6,894 nucleotides of DNA from an uncultured Lachnospiraceae bacterium (GCA_902782965.1 CACZPG010000117.1:1-6894), one strand, 5' to 3'. Shown: positions 1-5,706, numbered from the stretch's first letter. Numbers and translations: made by a program. The notes: generated from the letters alone by a model not told the origin.

Positions 1-1
1 C

Positions 2-25
2 AAAAAAAGTGCCGCAAGCGGCACT
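2..25 (-). terminator. Rho-independent terminator of the GYPN-repeat membrane protein gene
   Basis: Read on the minus strand, the perfect inverted repeat AGTGCCGC/GCGGCACT (8-15 with 18-25) forms a GC-rich hairpin and is followed at once by seven T residues (8 down to 2). It begins ten bases after the TAA stop at 35-37. On the plus strand there is no matching T-run, so it serves the minus-strand gene. Confidence 0.93.
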
Positions 26-34
26 CTTTAACTA

Positions 35-1003
35 TTATTCTGTTGAGACTACATTATTCTGAATAATCAGCTTCGACTTAGCCTCTGAAGTTGAGACAGC
101 CGAGAACATTCCTACATAATTACCTTTAAACATATAGAACTGAGCAAGACTTAAATCCTTATCATAGCCACTCACTCTTCCTGTCATCTTAATTCCTTCA
201 CAGGTTTTTCCGGCAATAGTCATTGTTTCTCTTTCAATATTTGAAACTGAATATCCACTGGATTCCATTTCTTTAACAAATTCTTCTTTCAAAGAATCCA
301 TAAGTTTGTCCATATCAGTTCCGGCAGCTTTAACATTGAAAGGAGTCTGTTCAACACTGAAAACAAAAACCTCTGCTCCCAGATCATTAACAGCTGTAAT
401 CTCATTTATCACCTGGCTTGAATCCAGGCAACTCTTCTCAGTTTCTGCAGAACCGGAGTATGCTGTAACCTTCCAGTCAGATCCAAAATCAGATTTAAAT
501 CCGAAATAATCATTCTTAAACGAATTACCACTTGTCACACCCGGTATATAATCTGCTTTACCGAGTATTGAATTAATCTTACCATACAAAAAGTAACCGC
601 TTACTCCTACCAGAAGAATCACAATGGCGACAATAAGCCAGACCGGAATACTACTTTTCTTCTGAGCCGCCGCTCCGGTATATGGAGTTCCCATTGGAAT
701 GTTGTTAACCTGTCCCGGATAATTCGCATTCATCCCCTGGTTTCCACCATATGGACCCTGGCCATTATTATATGGTCCCTGATTTCCTCCGTATGGGCTC
801 TGGCCGTTATTATACGGATTCGGATTCCCTCCGTATGGACTCTGGCCATTATTATACGGATTCGGATTCCCTCCATACGGACTCTGGCCGTTATTATACG
901 GGCTCGCACCATTTCCATACTGATTCGGATTATTCTGGTTTAAATCCGAATAATTAGTTCCCGGAACTACATTAGTGTCTTCCCCTGTTTCTTTAAGATG
1001 CAT
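35..1003 (-). CDS. Single-span membrane protein with N-terminal Gly/Asn/Pro/Tyr-rich repeats
   Basis: 322 residues, function unknown. Residues 1-117 are a low-complexity, disordered-looking stretch rich in N, P, Y and G. It contains four consecutive 14-residue repeats (35-48, 49-62, 63-76, 77-90) of the type PYNNGQSPYGGNPN. A KKSS stretch precedes one transmembrane helix at about 119-141, and there is no signal peptide, so the positive-inside rule predicts the repeats in the cytoplasm and residues 142-322 outside. The outer part is a compact mixed domain with two cysteines, C192 and C268, that could form a disulfide. The start is supported by AAGGAGG six bases before the ATG. The gene stands alone, between the receptor gene's terminator and its own terminator at 2-25. 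Such Gly/Pro/Asn/Tyr-rich tails followed by one helix occur in many Clostridia envelope proteins. I do not recognise the outer domain and assign no function. Confidence 0.85.
   Translation of the reverse strand: MHLKETGEDTNVVPGTNYSDLNQNNPNQYGNGASPYNNGQSPYGGNPNPYNNGQSPYGGNPNPYNNGQSPYGGNQGPYNNGQGPYGGNQGMNANYPGQVNNIPMGTPYTGAAAQKKSSIPVWLIVAIVILLVGVSGYFLYGKINSILGKADYIPGVTSGNSFKNDYFGFKSDFGSDWKVTAYSGSAETEKSCLDSSQVINEITAVNDLGAEVFVFSVEQTPFNVKAAGTDMDKLMDSLKEEFVKEMESSGYSVSNIERETMTIAGKTCEGIKMTGRVSGYDKDLSLAQFYMFKGNYVGMFSAVSTSEAKSKLIIQNNVVSTE
734..901 (-). repeat. Four 42-bp in-frame tandem repeats encoding PYNNGQSPYGGNPN-type units
   Basis: Four contiguous 42-bp units (860-901, 818-859, 776-817, 734-775 in coding order) each encode 14 residues. 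The first two units differ at only three bases and encode identical peptides. The last two drift (NPN to NQG, QSP to QGP). The length is a multiple of three, so gain or loss of a unit would keep the frame. Confidence 0.95.
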
Positions 1004-1073
1004 ACTTACCTCCTTCTTAAAGCAATTTATCTTTGTGCTAAATGTTTATATATCTATTTTTTATATTTTATAG

Positions 1074-1111
1074 AAAAATGTGACAGCGGAGAATCAACTC
1101 TGCTGTCACAT
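1074..1111 (-). terminator. Rho-independent terminator after the amino-acid ABC receptor gene
   Basis: A 14-bp stem (1078-1091 with 1098-1111, one G-T wobble) closes a six-base loop. Its outer ten pairs are the perfect repeat ATGTGACAGC/GCTGTCACAT. On the minus strand it runs into TTTTT (1078-1074). It starts about 20 bases after the TAA stop at 1132-1134 and closes the ABC importer operon. Confidence 0.92.
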
Positions 1112-1131
1112 GTTAAAGCGTTATTTAAAGC

Positions 1132-1959
1132 TTACTCCGCATCTGTAGATGATCCGTCATCTGATGTTGTATCAGCATCAAGGTAATCAGCTGAAATAGT
1201 TGAGATTGTTCCATCACTAAGCATCTTGTTGATGGATTCATTGATCTGATTAAGAAGCTCTGTATTACCCTTCTTTACAGCAATACCATATTCCTCAGCC
1301 GCAAAAGCATCCGGATCTTCAACAATCTTAAGACCTTCGTTATCAGCAACATATTTCTCAGCAGTAGCTGAATCAATAACTACTACATCGCACTTGCCAT
1401 TCATAAGCTCAAGAATTGTCTCTGAACCCTTCTTGAAAGCTTCGTATTTATAACCAAGATCCTGAACACAGGTCTCACCTGTATAACCCTGAACAACTAC
1501 GATCTTCTTATCAGCCATATCTGAAGCCTTCTGAATATCAGAATCTTCCTTAACGATCATAACCTGTGTAGCTTTATAATAAGGAACCGAGAAATCAACA
1601 GCTTCCTTTCTCTCATCTGTAATTGTCATTCCGGCAATTACCGCATCAACCTGACCATTCTGAAGAGCAAGGAGAAGTGAATCAAACTCCATGTTATTTA
1701 TTGCAGCTGTCTTGCCGTTATCCTCTGCTATCTTTTTGGCAATAGCCATATCGATACCATCGAACTCACCGATAACACCTGAACCACCAACATACTCAAA
1801 TGGAGGGAATTCAGCATTTGTACCAAATGTAATTGTTCCTCCTGCACTACTGTTACCAGCCTCTGTTGTTTCTTCCTTCTGTGAAGAACCACAGGCAACC
1901 AATGAAAGTGCCATAACTGCTGCAAGTCCAAGTGCAGCCATTTTCTTTACTAACTTCAT
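1132..1959 (-). CDS. Polar amino-acid ABC transporter, extracellular solute-binding lipoprotein (SBP family 3)
   Basis: 275 residues. This is the receptor that captures a polar amino acid outside the membrane and hands it to the permease encoded two genes upstream. Residues 1-22 are a lipoprotein signal (MKLVKK, hydrophobic core, lipobox LVAC with C23 as the lipidated residue), followed by a Ser/Glu/Thr-rich linker. The two-lobed domain spans about 41-260: GTNAEFPPFEY at 46-56, the GMTITDER segment at 110-117 whose Thr and Arg normally hold the amino-acid carboxylate and amino groups, DFSVPYY at 122-128, and VIDSATAEKYV at 194-204. The mature domain has two cysteines, C164 and C190, and an acidic Ser/Asp tail at 261-275. 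The start has AAGGAGG seven bases before the ATG. The gene is last in the importer operon, 89 bases after the ATPase gene. The ligand cannot be fixed from sequence; glutamine, cystine, arginine or a related amino acid are all possible. Confidence 0.95.
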   Translation of the reverse strand: MKLVKKMAALGLAAVMALSLVACGSSQKEETTEAGNSSAGGTITFGTNAEFPPFEYVGGSGVIGEFDGIDMAIAKKIAEDNGKTAAINNMEFDSLLLALQNGQVDAVIAGMTITDERKEAVDFSVPYYKATQVMIVKEDSDIQKASDMADKKIVVVQGYTGETCVQDLGYKYEAFKKGSETILELMNGKCDVVVIDSATAEKYVADNEGLKIVEDPDAFAAEEYGIAVKKGNTELLNQINESINKMLSDGTISTISADYLDADTTSDDGSSTDAE

Positions 1960-2048
1960 AATAATTCCTCCTTATATAAAGCTTCCTCGGAATACATGCC
2001 TTTAATAAAACCGGAATATAATCCCTCGGAAAAACATTAACTATATCA

Positions 2049-2771
2049 CTACAGAACTTTACTCAGAAACTCCCTGGTTCTGTCATTCTGTGGATTATCG
2101 AATATATCCTGAGGTGTTCCCTGTTCTATTATCTCACCTTCATCCATGAAAAGTATTCTGCTTCCCACCTCTCTGGCGAAGCCCATTTCATGAGTAACAA
2201 CCACCATGGTCATTCCGCTTTTTGCAAGATTCTTCATAACATCAAGAACCTCTCCTACCATTTCCGGATCAAGTGCGGAGGTAGGTTCATCGAAAAGCAT
2301 AATATCCGGCTCCATCGCAAGTGAACGCGCTATAGCAATTCTCTGCTGCTGACCACCCGAAAGCTGCTTGGGATATACATTAGCCTTATCTTCAAGTCCT
2401 ACTATTTTAAGCAGTTCATCCGCCTTCTTATCAGCCTCTGCCTGAGTCATTTTCTTGAGCTTAACCGGCGCCAGCGTAATATTCTTACGGACAGTAAGAT
2501 GAGGGAACAGATTAAAATGCTGGAAAACCATACCCATCTTCTCACGTATATGATTCTTATTGACACCATGCGCATTTATCTGCTGGTCATCTATCCACAC
2601 TTCTCCGGACTGCGGTTTCTCAAGAAGATTAAGACATCTGAGAAATGTACTCTTTCCGGATCCGGAAGGTCCAATAACAACTACAACCTCACCATCATCT
2701 ATATGTTCAGTTATTCCTTTAAGAACCTCTATACCATTGAAGCTCTTGTGCAAATCATTTACCTTGATCAT
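2049..2771 (-). CDS. Polar amino-acid ABC transporter, ATP-binding protein (GlnQ/ArtM-type)
   Basis: 240 residues, the cytoplasmic ATPase that powers amino-acid import. All nucleotide-binding motifs are intact: Walker A GPSGSGKST at 34-42, Q-loop Gln84 in MVFQHFNLFPH, signature LSGGQQQR at 137-144, Walker B IMLFDEP at 157-163 with catalytic Glu162, D-loop SALD at 165-168, and switch His194 in VVTHEMGFA. Length and motif spacing are standard for the PAAT family. I chose the ATG at 2771: GGAG lies seven bases upstream, and the protein then opens with the usual MIKVNDLHKSF. The open frame extends upstream to a TTG at 2819, but that start would overlap the permease gene by 35 bases and add 16 atypical residues. 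The permease stop lies 13 bases before this start, so the two are co-transcribed. Automated pipelines would probably name it glnQ, but the substrate is unknown. Confidence 0.96.
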   Translation of the reverse strand: MIKVNDLHKSFNGIEVLKGITEHIDDGEVVVVIGPSGSGKSTFLRCLNLLEKPQSGEVWIDDQQINAHGVNKNHIREKMGMVFQHFNLFPHLTVRKNITLAPVKLKKMTQAEADKKADELLKIVGLEDKANVYPKQLSGGQQQRIAIARSLAMEPDIMLFDEPTSALDPEMVGEVLDVMKNLAKSGMTMVVVTHEMGFAREVGSRILFMDEGEIIEQGTPQDIFDNPQNDRTREFLSKVL

Positions 2772-2778
2772 AAGCTTA

Positions 2779-2782
2779 CTCC
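2779..2782 (-). promoter_or_regulatory. Ribosome binding site that decides the ATPase start
   Basis: GGAG on the minus strand, seven bases before the ATG at 2771 and wholly inside the 13-base gap after the permease stop codon. It supports the internal ATG over the upstream TTG at 2819. Confidence 0.75.
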
Positions 2783-2784
2783 AA

Positions 2785-3483
2785 CTATCTCTGATCTGAC
2801 TTTCTGAGTTTCTTCTCAACCTGTCCTAGAACAAGGGTCAATACCTTTATAATTACAAAATAAATAATAGCTGTAGCAATAAGTGGCATGAAGGCTTCAT
2901 AGGTGGCACTCTTGATAAAGTCCCCGGCCTTCTGGATATCAACAAGTCCTACGTATCCAACAATAGCCGTTTCCTTGATAAGTGTAATGAACTCATTACA
3001 CATAGCCGGAAAGATATTCTTAACAGCCTGAGGAACAATGATACTCATCATGGTCTGTCCCTTGCTGAGACCCAGGGAACGTCCTGCCTCGGTCTGTCCC
3101 TTATCTATAGAAAGGATACCGGCACGAATAATCTCAGAAACATACGCACCTGAATTGATAGAGAACGCTATTGCAGCAATTATCCATTTCTCCCAGTTAA
3201 CCGTTGCAAATACAACGAAATAAATGATCATAAGCTGGGTAACAGAAGGAGTTCCTCTGATCACATCCGTATAAATCTTACCAAGAAAATTCAGAAATTT
3301 ATTCTTTGAAAGATTACAGAGTGCTATCAGAAATCCTATAATAAGTCCCATTGCAGCAGCAAGCAGCGCAACCTTGACGGTTACACCTATACCACTCAGA
3401 AGGAGCTTATATCTGTCATCTTTTATGAAGCATTTTTCGAATGTTTCAGAAAATCCTGTTAATACTACAGCATTTATTATCAT
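2785..3483 (-). CDS. Polar amino-acid ABC transporter, membrane permease (HisM/GlnP-type)
   Basis: 232 residues, the channel subunit, expected to work as a homodimer because only one permease gene is present. Hydrophobic segments lie at about 29-56, 83-94, 99-116 and 196-220, with shorter ones between. The family motif VIRGTPSVTQL is at 75-85. The EAA loop that docks on the ATPase is intact (E132-A-G-R-S-L-G-L, ending in VPQAVKNIFP at 150-159), followed by NEFITLIKETAIVGYVG at 163-179. In most relatives RGTP is followed by LLVQ, where this protein has SVTQ. The first residues (1-15) are poorly conserved. The ATG at 3483 has a GAGG eight bases upstream, a moderate site, and a slightly later start cannot be excluded. 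It is the first gene of the importer operon and is followed after 13 bases by the ATPase. Confidence 0.94.
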   Translation of the reverse strand: MIINAVVLTGFSETFEKCFIKDDRYKLLLSGIGVTVKVALLAAAMGLIIGFLIALCNLSKNKFLNFLGKIYTDVIRGTPSVTQLMIIYFVVFATVNWEKWIIAAIAFSINSGAYVSEIIRAGILSIDKGQTEAGRSLGLSKGQTMMSIIVPQAVKNIFPAMCNEFITLIKETAIVGYVGLVDIQKAGDFIKSATYEAFMPLIATAIIYFVIIKVLTLVLGQVEKKLRKSDQR

Positions 3484-3506
3484 ACCCTAATCCTCAATTC
3501 CGTCTG

Positions 3507-3527
3507 ATGATTCTGTAAAAGAATCAT
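3507..3527 (-). promoter_or_regulatory. Inverted repeat ATGATTC-N7-GAATCAT upstream of the ABC importer operon
   Basis: A perfect 7-bp dyad (3507-3513 and 3521-3527) separated by seven bases sits 24 bases before the permease start, in the only 73 bases between that start and the preceding terminator. No T-run follows, so it is not a terminator. It could be an operator or a leader hairpin. A TATGAT on the minus strand overlaps its upstream arm, but I found no convincing -35, so the promoter itself is not located. Confidence 0.45.
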
Positions 3528-3556
3528 ACACCTCGAAGAAATACTGTTATTATTGT

Positions 3557-3594
3557 AAAAAAGTAGTGGGTTGTATACATCATACAACCCACTA
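3557..3594 (-). terminator. Rho-independent terminator of the padR-DUF1700-DUF4097 operon
   Basis: A perfect 13-bp stem (TAGTGGGTTGTAT at 3564-3576 with ATACAACCCACTA at 3582-3594) and a five-base loop are followed on the minus strand by C and six T residues (3562-3557). The plus strand lacks a T-run. It separates the DUF4097 operon from the ABC importer operon. Confidence 0.93.
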
Positions 3595-3605
3595 ATAATT
3601 ACATA

Positions 3606-3639
3606 AAATACCAATAAAGTCAACGATTTATTAGTATTT
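3606..3639 (-). other. AU-rich 13-bp hairpin in the 3' untranslated region of the DUF4097 gene
   Basis: AAATACCAATAAA (3606-3618) and TTTATTAGTATTT (3627-3639) pair at 12 of 13 positions. On the minus strand the odd position becomes a G-U pair, while on the plus strand it is a C-A mismatch, so the structure favours minus-strand RNA. The loop is eight bases. It lies between the stop codon at 3654 and the terminator, and no U-run follows it. A role in protecting the 3' end of the message is possible but unproven. Confidence 0.5.
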
Positions 3640-3653
3640 ACGGCACTTCCGGA

Positions 3654-4553
3654 TCAGAAATCAATATTAACATCTCCTGCATCAGCTTCAATATTTATGC
3701 TTTTCCCGGACTTTCCATCTTTATTGATTTTACTATGCTGATTCTTGCCGTTAAGTTTCAGACTTCCATAATCAACCTTGGCTTTGATACTGTAATCCGC
3801 TTCTTCACCTATAAGAGCCAGATCAATATTTCCATAACTACTATCCATCTTTACGTTATCAATCCTTGAACCGGTCACTTCTATATTTCCTGCATCTGTA
3901 TTTATATCCAGATCACCTAACTCTGAATCGCTGATTTCGACATTTCCGTAGTCTATATCACCTTTGAGGGAGCCATTCTTAATATCTTTAAGCTCCACAT
4001 TGCCTGCATCAGCATCTATATCTATACTGTTAAGCTGAGAAGAACTGATCTGAATGTTTCCTGCATCAACATCTATACTCAGATCCCCAATATTCTGTGA
4101 TTCAATCGCAATATCTCCGGCATCGGAATCTATCCTGCATTTATCAAGTTCCGTTCCCTTTGGAACCTGAATCTCTATCTTCTGTTTTTTGTTTGATGTA
4201 CTTCCAAAATTTAAAACAAACCTGTTCTTTTTCTTCTCAGTAATAGTCAGCTTACCATTACCATTTTGTATTTCGGGAGCGGAACCCCGCACTTCGTAAA
4301 TCACCTTAAAATCTTCTCCTTCGGTAATTTTTATAGCAGAAGCATCCGCCAGAATTTCAAGCTCTGTAAATTTACCGGTTTCTTTTTCTCCTGCATATAA
4401 TTCTTCTTTACCGGAAGCCACTATCTTACGATGCTGCAGATCTATATCAAATCCGGCCGCTGCACCATTGCACCAGCCAACGATCATCAGAACAGCACCC
4501 GTAACCAAAAGAATGCCACATATAATAAAAGTAATCATTATGCCCTTTTTCAT
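3654..4553 (-). CDS. DUF4097 family membrane-anchored beta-repeat protein
   Basis: 299 residues. A hydrophobic helix at about 5-27, with no clear cleavage site, would anchor the protein with its bulk outside. Residues 62-135 form the N-terminal part of a DUF4097-type domain (beta-strand pattern with KFTELEI, IKITEG and KIEIQVPKGT). From about 141 the chain becomes a ladder of D-[AY]-G-[ND] turns at 144, 163, 182, 201, 220 and 239, exactly 19 residues apart (the last turn reads SYGN), then more loosely at 261 and 291. This implies a stacked, right-angled beta fold such as a solenoid. Isoleucine and leucine recur between the turns. The ATG overlaps the TAA of the upstream gene (TAATG), so translation is probably coupled, and AAGGAGG lies nine bases upstream. 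Family function is unclear; relatives such as B. subtilis YvlB and LiaG sit in envelope-stress loci. No sorting motif is present. Confidence 0.88.
   Translation of the reverse strand: MKKGIMITFIICGILLVTGAVLMIVGWCNGAAAGFDIDLQHRKIVASGKEELYAGEKETGKFTELEILADASAIKITEGEDFKVIYEVRGSAPEIQNGNGKLTITEKKKNRFVLNFGSTSNKKQKIEIQVPKGTELDKCRIDSDAGDIAIESQNIGDLSIDVDAGNIQISSSQLNSIDIDADAGNVELKDIKNGSLKGDIDYGNVEISDSELGDLDINTDAGNIEVTGSRIDNVKMDSSYGNIDLALIGEEADYSIKAKVDYGSLKLNGKNQHSKINKDGKSGKSINIEADAGDVNIDF
3807..4133 (-). repeat. Six 19-residue repeats in the DUF4097 protein
   Basis: This stretch covers about residues 141-249 of the DUF4097 protein. The D-[AY]-G-[ND] turn recurs every 57 bases, exactly 19 residues, five times in succession. 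The repeats are conserved in pattern rather than in base sequence, so they are old and kept by structure, not a recent duplication. Confidence 0.85.
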
Positions 4554-5152
4554 TACTGTGCTCCTCCTTCTTTTGATTTATTCTTCTTTCCAATACTTCT
4601 GAAAAGCTTAATTATTCCTCTTATAAATAATTCTCCCAGTTTATAAAAACCTAACACTATCATTACTCCCAGAGAAACACAGACAAGTCCGCATCCGAGA
4701 ATAAAAAGTATCTGAGCAACATTCTCAGCCCAGAATGCCGCAAATATCGCACCAAATCCTGCTGCAACTACTGACACGCCTGCAACCAGCATGGAGAAAA
4801 TAACCGCTATAACCGCTACCATAATCGAGAATAACACTGCAACAATCGCAATAGCTATCGGAAACGCTATAGGAGCTGCAAATATTCCGAGAATAACATA
4901 CCAGACAGCTCTGGTGTGATTCTTCGCTCCTCCCTCTGTTTCAGCCTTCTCTATCTGTTTCTCACTATATTCATCAAGAATCTTTGACGCCACCTCATCA
5001 ACGGTACCGACCATCGGGATTACATCCTGATTTTCATCAATTCCCGCTTCAGCAAAATATTCAACATAATATATCATAGCATCATCAAAATCATCCTTAG
5101 GCAGCCTTCTCAGCTTTCGGGATAATTCTGCAATAAATGTATTCTTATTCAT
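4553..5152 (-). CDS. DUF1700-type membrane protein with cytoplasmic N-terminal helical domain
   Basis: 199 residues. Residues 1-66 match the DUF1700 pattern: MNKNTFIAELSRKLRRLP, then an acidic stretch DDFDDAMIYYVEYFAEAG, then DEVASKILDEY. This is a small helical domain expected in the cytoplasm. A long hydrophobic region follows at about 83-141, enough for two or three spans, then a span at 146-170. The C-terminus is basic (LFRSIGKKNKSKEGG). Such proteins are commonly encoded next to PadR regulators and DUF4097 proteins, as here. A role in passing a membrane signal to the regulator has been suggested by this linkage and is an inference. The ribosome site is weaker than its neighbours' (AAAGGGCAGGAAA before the ATG). 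It follows padR by 61 bases and overlaps the DUF4097 start by one base. No catalytic motif is visible. Confidence 0.88.
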   Translation of the reverse strand: MNKNTFIAELSRKLRRLPKDDFDDAMIYYVEYFAEAGIDENQDVIPMVGTVDEVASKILDEYSEKQIEKAETEGGAKNHTRAVWYVILGIFAAPIAFPIAIAIVAVLFSIMVAVIAVIFSMLVAGVSVVAAGFGAIFAAFWAENVAQILFILGCGLVCVSLGVMIVLGFYKLGELFIRGIIKLFRSIGKKNKSKEGGAQ

Positions 5153-5172
5153 TTTCCTGCCCTTTCATTATC

Positions 5173-5206
5173 ATATAATCTTTCGCTTCAACCGAAGATA
5201 TTATAT
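5173..5206 (-). other. Imperfect inverted repeat between padR and the DUF1700 gene
   Basis: ATATAATCTTTCG (5173-5185) faces CGAAGATATTATAT (5193-5206), with small bulges and a seven-base loop. It fills most of the 61-base gap between the padR stop and the DUF1700 start. The right arm contains ATATTAT at 5198-5204, the heptamer of the array upstream of padR. It could be a second operator, or an RNA hairpin that sets the relative yield of PadR and the membrane proteins. Confidence 0.5.
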
Positions 5207-5213
5207 CAGTAAT

Positions 5214-5516
5214 TTATCCGATGAGTGTATCAATCTTTCCCTTATAATCACTCCACTCGTTTCTATAATGCTCCAGCAAAGCTTTGCCTTCATCTGTTAT
5301 TCTGTAATATCTTCTGTTTCTTCCCTGAAACGGCTGATCATATGTTTCAAGGTACTTGTCCTTCTGTAGTCTTCTCAATACGGGATATAGAGTAGATTCC
5401 GAAATATCGATCAATTCCCTTACCTTTTGAGTAAGCGTATAACCATAAGAATCTTCCTTGGCCACTATCCCAAGAACACACGCATCCAGAAGGGGTGCCG
5501 TTACCTGGTACGTCAT
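5214..5516 (-). CDS. PadR family transcriptional regulator
   Basis: 100 residues, a compact PadR protein of the short subfamily, expected to act as a dimeric repressor in the cytoplasm. The winged helix is clear: LLDACVLGIVAKEDSYGYTLTQKV at about 9-32, recognition helix region ISESTLYPVLRRLQKDKYLE at 38-57, and wing with GRNRRYYRITDEGKALL at 65-81. The chain ends in one helix (about 83-99), which in this family builds the dimer interface. PadR proteins usually repress their own operon and a nearby membrane or efflux gene. Here the first neighbours are DUF1700 and DUF4097 genes, which suggests that they are its targets. AGGAGG lies nine bases before the ATG. The gene follows a long AT-rich leader with the ATATTAT array, and its promoter is at 5678-5706. 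The inducing signal is unknown. Confidence 0.93.
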   Translation of the reverse strand: MTYQVTAPLLDACVLGIVAKEDSYGYTLTQKVRELIDISESTLYPVLRRLQKDKYLETYDQPFQGRNRRYYRITDEGKALLEHYRNEWSDYKGKIDTLIG

Positions 5517-5593
5517 TTATGATTACCTCCTGCCATTATATAATATGATATTTATGAAATATGGTGCCTAAAGGTACTTTTGACGCCTGCATC

Positions 5594-5687
5594 ATATTAT
5601 TACTTCATACTATATTATCTCAATAATTATATTATCTAGCCAACTATATTATTTTGCACGCATATATTATATTTCGTATAATATTAT
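5594..5687. repeat. Array of six ATATTAT heptamers at 17-18 bp spacing in the padR leader and promoter
   Basis: Exact ATATTAT occurs at 5594, 5612, 5629, 5646, 5664 and 5681, with start-to-start steps of 18, 17, 17, 18 and 17. The bases between copies are not conserved. The last copy overlaps the -10 of the padR promoter and lies inside the perfect palindrome TATAATATTATA (5677-5688). The others would fall in the transcribed leader. The reverse form ATAATAT is at 5540-5546, inside the palindrome ATTATATAAT just before the padR ribosome site. The array occupies much of the 361-base gap between padR and the purine permease (5517-5877). I see no small gene or known riboswitch in that gap. Confidence 0.65.
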
Positions 5688-5706
5688 AACAACCAAATAA
5701 TGTCAA
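5678..5706 (-). promoter_or_regulatory. Sigma-70/SigA-type promoter of the padR operon
   Basis: On the minus strand a perfect -35 TTGACA (5701-5706) and a -10 TATTAT (5678-5683) are separated by the ideal 17 bases. An A-rich tract directly upstream resembles an UP element. Transcription would start near 5670, which gives an untranslated leader of about 150 bases. A TATAAT at 5683-5688 is too close to this -35 (12 bases) to be its partner. Confidence 0.72.

Noticed and set aside
751..957. Plus-strand frame rich in His, Tyr, Asp and Ser repeats opposite the GYPN tail
   Set aside because: It is the antisense reading of the 42-bp tandem repeats. It has no ribosome site, and its periodicity is inherited from the real gene.
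1691..2005. Plus-strand frame of 104 codons over the receptor signal-peptide region
   Set aside because: It is antisense to a well-supported lipoprotein gene, with no ribosome site or recognisable product.
1990..2040. Separate promoter for the receptor gene
   Set aside because: The best pair (TAGTTA-N17-TATATT) matches only half of the -35 consensus, which is too weak to call.
2499..2807. Two plus-strand frames opposite the ATPase N-terminus
   Set aside because: They lie opposite the Walker A region of an intact ATPase gene and resemble no protein.
2772..2819. Upstream extension of the ATPase to a TTG start at 2819
   Set aside because: It would overlap the permease gene by 35 bases, lacks a good ribosome site, and adds 16 residues not typical of the family. 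The ATG at 2771 has GGAG at the right distance.
5535..5540. TATAAT on the minus strand just before the padR ribosome site
   Set aside because: A start from this -10 would fall on or inside the ribosome site, and no -35 is visible. It fits better as part of the palindrome ATTATATAAT.
5594..5687. CRISPR array or recent minisatellite
   Set aside because: Only seven bases repeat, the units are too short for CRISPR, and the rest of each unit is unrelated, so it is neither a CRISPR array nor a fresh tandem duplication.
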